A DNA stretch of 6,132 nt from Elusimicrobiota bacterium (GTDB lineage Bacteria > Elusimicrobiota > Elusimicrobia > UBA1565 > JACRDR01). The DNA lies in the NCBI GenBank assembly GCA_016212845.1, contig JACRDR010000307.1, positions 1-6,132 of the forward strand, read 5' to 3'. Every line of letters starts with the position of its first letter. Within the stretch, counting starts at the first letter, position 1. Made by a program: the position numbers and the translations under genes. This document shows positions 1 through 6,132 of the stretch, in pieces. The notes beneath the pieces are model-generated. The model did no database searches. It was not told the origin of the DNA and worked only from the letters and a program-made list of their open reading frames with translations.

Positions 1-525
1 GTCGGCAACGTCTGCCGGTTCGAGCTCGGCGACCTCCTCAACCAGTCCGACCGCGTCTCGAAGCTCCTGGGCTCGATCGACCCCCGGATCATGCCGCTCC
101 CGAAGGAGAGCTTCAACCCGCTCGACTGGATCCCGTGGATCGAGCGCCTGACGGTCTCCGTCGGCGCGCAGCTGCAGGATCTCCTGGCGAACCAGGTGCT
201 CGGCCTCGGCGTCACCATCCGCATCCCGGTCTACGATCCCGCGTCGAAGCTGCAGGACAAGGCGCTCGTGCTCGAGGACGCCGCGCTCCTCGACGAGATG
301 AAGACCGCCTACCTCCAGTACCGCTCCCGCGCGCGGTCCGAAGCCCTGCAGGCGCAGGGCCTCGACGCGAAGATCAAGTGGCTCGTGCCGGAGACGATGT
401 CGCAGGCGAAGACGCTCGGCCGCGCCCTGCGCGACTACCGCAACGGCGTCGTCCGCCGCGAGGCGCTGTGGGACGCCGAGCGCCGCTGGCGCGGGTCCCT
501 CTACGTCCAGCTCGACGCGGAGCTG
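1..525 (+). CDS. TolC-like outer membrane channel, C-terminal half, partial at both ends
   Basis: This is a 175-codon frame, open at base 1 and without a stop at the junction. High G/C at its third positions shows that the plus strand is the coding strand here. A Trp-rich stretch (W43, W46) is followed by strands at about 49-53 and 66-75. These run into IPVYDP at 75-80, the position where TolC-family proteins have a Pro-hydrophobic-Phe/Tyr-Asp turn into the second helical hairpin. Long helices follow. The last carries Y146-x2-G149-x6-L156-x2-A159-E160-R161, the pattern seen in the final helix of TolC-type efflux and secretion channels. The C-terminus of the protein should therefore lie close to the end of this segment. 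The first TolC repeat is missing here and is found on the opposite strand just across the junction. I read this segment as the displaced 3' part of the same gene. It could instead be the end of a paralogue joined by chimerism. The segment does not end naturally: the frame runs on without a stop into sequence that is clearly coding on the other strand. Confidence 0.83.
508..525. repeat. Inverted repeat at the strand-switch junction, left copy
   Basis: The arms CAGCTC (508-513) and GAGCTG (520-525) are perfect reverse complements around a 6-base loop. The repeat lies exactly where coding sense passes from the plus to the minus strand. Short GC-rich hairpins are common by chance in DNA of this composition. 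Its interest comes from its position at the breakpoint and from a second hairpin directly beside it. Confidence 0.5.
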
Positions 526-547
526 GTCAAAGTCCGCCGGGTTGACC
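525..547. repeat. Inverted repeat at the strand-switch junction, right copy
   Basis: The arms GGTCAA (525-530) and TTGACC (542-547) are perfect reverse complements around an 11-base loop, and share base 525 with the hairpin on the left. On the plus side the last convincing TolC residues (LDAEL) end at 525. On the minus side NPADFD is encoded by 543-526. The repeat therefore straddles the point where the two coding senses meet. It could be the microhomology at which a template-switch or inversion event was resolved. It is not a recognised recombinase site that I can name. Confidence 0.5.
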
Positions 548-3500
548 GCCTGCAGCGTCTCGGCGTCGGGCGCGCGGCCCGTCAGCATGTTGTAGCGCAG
601 CCGGGCCTGGGTCAGGCGGCCGCCCGCCTCGACCGCGCGGGCGCGCGTCTCGGCCTCGAGCACCGGGTCGCTCGCCGCGTCGTGCGCCCACACCGCGAGC
701 GCGAGCTCCCACTGCGCCTGCACGACGTCGGAGACCGCCTGCTGCCAGTCCTTCGTGAGCTCGAGCAGGCGGGTCTGGAGCTTGAGACCCGCGGCGAAGA
801 GCGCCGACGTCTTTTGTCCGATGAGCGCCTTCTTCGTCTTCGAGAGGCTCATGTCCGTCTGCGTGCCGATCTGGAAGCCGCCGCCGGCCGCGCGGTCGGC
901 GGTGCCGGTGCCGATGGGGCTCGAGACGAAGCCGATCATGCCGCGCATGCGCGTGTTGTCCATGAAGGCGCCGGCCTTGCCGAGCTCGGCGAGCTCGCGC
1001 GCGATGCCGCCGATCTCGAGCTCGATGAGCCGCTTGCCCACGTCGGAGGCCCAGGCCAGCTTCAGCTCCCCGAGCAGCGTGTCCTCGGGCGCCTCGCGCG
1101 TGAAGAACTCGTCGATCTTGCCGCGGAAGCCCTCGAGCGGCTTGCCGCCGAGCGCGTCCTCGGCCGCGCCGCCGAAAGCGGAGCGCCACAGCTGGCCGAG
1201 CGTGAAGCTGGTCTGCGTGCCGACGGTAAGCCGGTGGTTGAGGCCGACGTACGGGCTGCCGTAGGAGGCGAAGATCTCGGTGTTCTCGCCCGTCCGCTTG
1301 CGCGCCTCGAGGAAGTAGGTGCTCGCGTCGCCGAGGATCTTGCCCTGCGCCGAGAGGACGACGCCCTGATTCGGCAGCTCGAAGCTCACGCGGCCGGCGG
1401 TGGTGTTGTACTGCTGTCCGATCTCCTGCGTGCCGCTGACGGAGAGCTTGGCGGGCGTGCCGTCGAAGTCGAAAGAGAAGCCCTTGAGCACGGTCGCGCC
1501 GAGCGCCTGCTGGGCGATGTCGTCGGTGCCGTCGACCTTCGTCCAGTAGGTGTCGAAGCGGAAGGTGTCTTGGCTCTTGAGCGCCTTGCCCACGTCGAAG
1601 GACGTGCCGAGCTTCGTGCGGTGGTATTCCTTCTGCTCGCCCTTGGCCGAGATGATGTAGTCCTCGTTGAGCGTCGGGTCGAACTTCGTGAAGTCGAGGT
1701 TGATCTTCTGCATGAAGGACCGGGGGTCCGACGCCCACAGCGAGCTCTGCTCGGCGGTGAGCGACATCAGCTCCTGGAACTGGTAGGAGCCCTTCACGTT
1801 GACGCCGCCGTAGCGGGGCTTGTTCGCCGCGTCGTGCAGCGCGGTGTCGCCGAAGCCCGCCACGCCCAAGTAGAGCTTGTTGTCGGCGGCCATCAGCGCG
1901 AAGTCGTCGAAGATCATCATCCGCGCCTCGTTGGCCTGCGACTGCGGCTGGAGGTCGGTGGGCAGGTCCTGCAGGAAGCGGTGGAACGTGACGTCGAGGT
2001 AGTTCACGGCGTGCTCGCCGCCGAGCGACTCCGCCTGGATCGTGATGCCCTGGTCGCCGAACGGCGCGTTGCCGGCGCTGGGAGGGGAGGCGAACCGGTA
2101 GCCGATCGCGCTGATGTTCGTGTCGCCGAGGCCGATGTGGCCGACGTTGCCGAGGGTGACCGAGCTCTCGGTCTCCAGGCCGCCGGGCACCGAGAAGTTG
2201 CTCTGGTAGACCAGGTAGAAGCCGTTCGGATCGTCGCCGAGAGAGAGCATCTGCGCGTTGGGCAGGAGCTGCGCCAGCGCGTTCGGGTTGCTCATCAGCT
2301 GGCCGCGGAGGGCCGCGATGTCCCGCGAGGAAGTGTCCGAGCCGCCCACTGAGCTGAGGATGGTATTGAGAAAGCCCGCGAGCGAGGCGTTCTGCGCGTC
2401 CTTCTTGATGACGAGCATCTGCGGGCCGCGGGCGGACGCGGACAGCCAGGCGGGGCCGCCGAGCGTGAGCTCGTCGATGCGGGCCGCGAGCCTCGCGTCG
2501 AGATCGTCGGTGCGCACGCCGTCGAGCGCCTTGAGCAGCGCGGATCTAGCCGTCTCCACGTCGCGGAGCTTGCCCTCGAGCTCGGCCTGCGCCGCGTCCA
2601 GGTCGCGCTTGAGCCGGCGGTAGTTGCCGTTGGTCTCGAGCACCGCGCGCGTCTTCACCTGCAGGTCGGAGAGGTTCTGCGCGATCCGGGCCATCGCGCT
2701 TTCGTGGCCGTCGTTGAGCTGCTTCAGCCAGCCGGCGACCTCCTTGCGCTGATTGCTCCAGCTCTCGGCCATCTTGTCGATGGACGCCTTGTACTCGAGC
2801 GCCGCCTCTTCCTCCGACTTCAGGAGCTCCAGGCTGTTGCCGTACACCTCGGTCGTGCCGTCGTAGTACTCGAGCGCTCCCGCGACGTTGGTGATGCCTT
2901 CCTCGTCCCAGCCCTTCTTCTCCTCGAAGAGCTTGGAGCCGGCGTCGGCCACGACGCGCACGTCGCCGAAGAGCGCGAGCTTGCGGGCGTACACCGGGCT
3001 CCCGTCCGCGCCGGCCGCCGAGACGAAGGCCTCGTCGGCGTCGAGGTCGGCGAACACGCGGTCGAGGATGCCGTCGCCCGTCGCGAGAAACTGGTTGAAC
3101 TTGGGGATGCGCTCGAGCAGGTTCTTGTTCGAGCCCTCGATCACCGCGTCGCAGAACAGGTAGCGGGCGACGCCCTCGGCGTAGGAGCCGCCGTCGCCGG
3201 TCGCGCTGGAGGGGAGGAGGCGCTTGAGGCCTTCGAGCGCGGTGAGCGCGATGCGCTGGTTGTCGGGCAAGGTCACGTCGGGCTGCGTGCCGGTCGGCAC
3301 GGAAGTGCCGCCGCCGGCGACGCCGCCGATGCCCTCGCCGCCCGCGGCCTGCGCGTCGCGGGCGGCCTGCTTGAGCGCGTTGCCGAGGTCTTGGATCTTC
3401 GTCGAGTGGCCGAGGGCGTCGAGCGTCGCCTTGGAGGCGGGGCTGCCGGCGACGAGGTCGACGGGCAGCACCCAGCGGCCGAGGCCGTAGCGGCCGCCGG

Positions 3501-6132
3501 TGTCGGCTTGGAGCTTCCGGACGATCTCGTTGATCGCGGCTCCGTTCGCGTTCATCTGCGCCGCGCGGCGCGCCTGCTCCTCGCGATACTGCTTCACGCG
3601 GACGACGAGCGAGAAGGCCGCCTGCTCCCCGAAGAGCTCTTCCGTTTCGGTCAGGTTCGGATCGGTGCGCTTTTGGATCTCGAGCTTGAAGTCGGCGACG
3701 CGCTGGCGGTACGTCTGGAAATTCGAGCGCTGCTTCGCGATGTTGGCGTGCGCGCCGGCGGAATCCCCCGCGGAGGCCCCCCAGCCCGCGATCGCCCACG
3801 GCACGGTGCGATCGAGCGCCTCGTGCGCCTTCTCGATCAAGTCGAGGCGGGACTTGTAGAGCTTCTCGTACCCGTCCGGCCCCGTGCCCGGCGCGCCGCC
3901 CGCGGCTTGCTTCCGCGCGTAGGGGATCAGGAGGCGAGAGAGGCAGTCGTGGAGTCCCGCGAGCATCGACTTGAGCCGCGTGATGAGTTCGCGCTTGCGG
4001 GCGAGGATCGCCGGACCCTCCGCGAGCGTCATCCCGCTGCGGACCCAGGCTTCGTCGGCCGAGACGTCGTCGAGCACGGCCTGCAGGCCCTGTTCGGTCT
4101 CGGTCAGCTTGCCGGGGACCTCGGGGACCCACGACATGACCTCGTCGATCGCCTCGCGCGTCTTCTCGGCCTCGGCCCACGAGATCACGTGGTCCGCGAG
4201 AACCGGCAGATAGCGCGCGATCTGGAGCTTATCCAGGCTTTTCGCGACGTTCTCGAGGTCGTCGCCGCCCGCGGGAGGCTGGTACGCGTCGAGCGCGGAG
4301 GCGTAGCCGGGGAGGGCGTCGTGGAATTGGTCCGGGTTTAAGCCGGACAGCATCGCGAAGGGGGAACCCAGCTTCCGGTTCTCGTCGTCCATCAACCGGG
4401 CGAAGTTCCGCGCCTGTTCGCGATGCGCGTTCTCGTCGGAGACCGCCCGGCTCCGCCGGACGACGAGCGACTTCGGCACCAGCACTCCGAGCGCGTCGAC
4501 GGTGGAGCCCGCGTCGCCGGAGGACACGAGCGCCCGCGCGGCGGACGCCTTCTCGCGGATCTCGTCGAGCTTCGCGCGCCAGAAGTCCTTGCGCTCGGCG
4601 AGGACCCGCAGGACGGCGCCCGCGTCGGCGTTGACGACCGTGTACGCCGGCACGCCGGGCACCGCAAGCACGGTGAGCGCCAAGAACTCGTCGGGTACGC
4701 CGGGAAGCTTCGATTCGCCTTCCCCGATGTCGACGAGGTACTTTTTCACCTCGTCGTCCTGCTTCACCAGCTCCGATTCGGAGAGCTTGGTGACGTCGGA
4801 GCCGTCGTTCGGGCCGGGCTGGTTCAGGAACGGGAGGCGCTCGAGGCGCCGGCGGTACTCGGCGGCCGCGCTGGCGCTGCATTCCTTCTGCCCGGGCGCG
4901 AGCCAGTGGCAGCGGTCGGACTCGCGGTTCTCGATGGCGTCGACCGCGGCGCCGACGCCCTCGCGGAAGCCGCGCACCTTCGTGACGAAGCGGTCGGCGA
5001 CCTCCGCGAGCTTCCCGAAGTCGCCCATGTTCTTGAGATCCTTCTCGACCGACTCGCGGCTGTCCTGCCGCCACTTGTCGGCCCCGTTCTTCTTCGCCTC
5101 GGCGTCGCGCAGAGCCTGCTCGCTGCGCGTTCGCGCTCCTTTGATGTCGGAGAGCTTCGCCGCGAGGCGCGCCTGCATGCCGCGCGCGGCGGCCTCCGCC
5201 GAGGTCAGGAGGTTCAGGGTGTAGCTCAGCTCCATGACCATCGCCCACTGGGAGAAATTCTTGCGGAACTGCTGCGTCTCCCGCGCGGATCTTCGCTCGC
5301 GCAGCGCGCTGCCGCGCACCAGGTCGGCCGAGGAGAGCATCTGCGCCGCGGAGTCGCGGGTCCCGAGCGCGGACTGCGCGTCGCCCTGCAGCCCTTCTAC
5401 GCGGGCGACGAGCTGCTCGATCCGCTTCTCCTGAGGCGTGCCGGCCAAAGGCGGCTTGGACTCGGACTCCGGGGCGGCGGATGGATTGGAGGGCGCGAGC
5501 AGCGCCTTCTTCAGCGCGTCGAGGCCCGCCCAGCGGAGCTCGCCCGACTCCACGGCGCCCGCCGCGCCGCGATCGGACTCGCCGCGCGCGAACGCGTTGT
5601 CCTTGAGCGCCTTCTGGAGCTCGGCCAAGTCCTCAGCGCCGCCCGACCCGGCCAAATCCGAGCGCTGCGCGAGCTTCTCGAGAACGGACGCGGACGCGAG
5701 CGGCTGCGCCCGGACGCCGATCGGCGTGACCTCGGAACTCGCGAGTGGAGAAGCCGCGGGGCCGGAAGGTTCTCCCGCCGCCCGGACCGGAGGAAGCTCA
5801 CCGGCGGCTTTCGCGGCGAAGGCCATCGGCTCCGCGCGGGGCGCGCCCTTGCGAAGCGGCGCCGCTTTCGCCAGCGCCGAGCGGACGAGACCGGAGAGCG
5901 CGTCCTCCGCGGGGAGCTTCCATGCCCTCGCGAGCCCGGGAAGCGCCCGCCGGGTCCTCGCGCGGCGCGCGGCGTCCATCGGGGCGTCGCCCAGCGCCTT
6001 GAGCCAAGCCTTGCCGTCCGCGCCGTCGCCCTCGCTCAAGAATTCCACGAGCCGAAGCGCGGCCGAGGCGTCGGCGTCCGTGCCCTCCACGCCGAGCGCA
6101 CGCTTGGCCCACAGCCAATTCTGAGCGCGCAC
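526..6132 (-). CDS. Giant envelope protein with C-terminal TolC-like half domain, partial at both ends
   Basis: The frame is open from base 6132 to the junction near 526, about 1869 codons, with no stop and near-uniform G/C at third positions. Start and stop both lie outside the supported segment. Residues are counted from base 6132. Residues 1-230 are Ala-rich, with a Pro-rich stretch at about 103-145. Residues 230-410 are mostly charged helix (MVMELSY at 298). C408 and C418 are two of only four cysteines; the others are C730 and C994. Residues 420-920 are helical. A Gly-rich linker lies at about 927-950. A long coiled coil covers about 1105-1205. Residues 1222-1700 are rich in beta strands (for example LYLGVAGFGD, FRFDTYW, TEIFASYG). 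Residues 1751-1869 look like a TolC first repeat: a strand (GGFQIGTQTDMSLS), two long helices, then LRYNMLTGRAPD, which matches the conserved Leu-x-Gly-Arg end of that repeat. TolC-family proteins are trimeric outer membrane export channels of about 450 residues, so this N-terminal extension is exceptional. I infer a cell-envelope location. The functions of the extension and any cargo are unknown. Confidence 0.88.

Larger units (their letters stand above)
500..550. other. Tail-to-tail coding-strand switch without stop codons (probable inversion or chimera breakpoint)
   Basis: Left of this interval the codon pattern and the TolC motifs are on the plus strand; right of it they are on the minus strand. 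Neither frame has a stop here. Both frames use the same codon register, with plus codons directly opposite minus codons, so each continues as an open antisense shadow of the other: plus to about 2352, minus to base 1. Two real convergent genes would each need a stop codon, and there is none. The sequence therefore joins two pieces that were not arranged like this when the gene was under selection. An assembly or amplification chimera is the first explanation; a genuine inversion is the alternative. Confidence 0.8.

Noticed and set aside
508..547. The paired inverted repeats as a bidirectional terminator between convergent genes
   Set aside because: Neither reading frame has a stop codon near them, there is no T-tract on either side, and both hairpins lie inside open coding sequence.
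527..1738. 403-residue minus-strand open frame
   Set aside because: It is out of register with the real minus-strand frame. The product is dominated by Arg, Ala, Gly and His, typical of a shifted frame in GC-rich DNA, while the in-register frame gives TolC-like and beta-strand sequence.
532..2352. Plus-strand continuation of the frame that begins before base 91, apparently giving a 753-residue protein
   Set aside because: After about 525 it becomes an Arg/Leu/Val/Glu-rich shadow directly opposite the minus-strand codons. Motifs and third-position G/C support the minus strand there. Only the first part, to about 525, is real.
2704..4341. 545-residue plus-strand open frame
   Set aside because: This is the in-register antisense of the minus gene, open only because the opposite codons rarely produce stops at this GC content. 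It ends at a TAA that is a TTA leucine codon on the minus strand.
4339..4341. A TTA leucine codon in GC-rich coding DNA, possibly a regulatory rare codon
   Set aside because: A single TTA in a gene of this length is unremarkable, and nothing suggests an actinomycete-type rare-tRNA control.
2546..5248. Two further minus-strand open frames (2546-4180 and 4229-5248)
   Set aside because: Both are Arg-rich shifted frames over the same continuous gene. The true frame is uninterrupted across them, so there is no sign of a frameshift.

Overview
The window is strongly GC-rich DNA. On the coding strand almost every third codon position is G or C. It is coding from end to end, with no intergenic space, RNA gene, CRISPR array or recognisable mobile element. 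It holds parts of what I read as one very large gene for an exported, envelope-associated protein of a Gram-negative-type bacterium. The evidence for that cell type is that both coding segments carry halves of a TolC-type outer membrane channel. GC-rich genomes with very large envelope proteins occur in phyla such as Elusimicrobiota and Omnitrophota; that is only a guess at the source, because there is no marker gene here.

Layout: from base 6132 down to about base 526 the minus strand carries one uninterrupted reading frame of about 1869 codons, open at both ends. In order it encodes an Ala/Pro-rich leader part, a long helical and coiled-coil part with a Gly-rich linker, a long coiled coil, about 480 residues rich in beta strands, and the first half of a TolC-like channel domain. 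From base 1 to about base 525 the coding sense is on the plus strand. That 175-codon segment, also open at both ends, has the features of the second half of a TolC-like domain, including the strand-to-Pro-Val-Tyr-Asp transition and a Tyr-x-x-Gly...Leu-x-x-Ala-Glu-Arg helix.

The two segments meet tail to tail at about 508-547 with no stop codon on either side, in the same codon register, on two small inverted repeats. The simplest reading is that they are the N-terminal and C-terminal halves of one TolC domain, with the C-terminal half inverted relative to the rest of the gene. The cause could be an assembly or amplification chimera, or a real DNA inversion. An automatic gene caller would not notice, because the minus frame stays open through the inverted part to base 1.

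If the gene is restored, the product would be a protein of more than 2000 residues in which an outer membrane channel is fused behind a very long coiled-coil and beta-rich region. I do not recognise this architecture as a described family.
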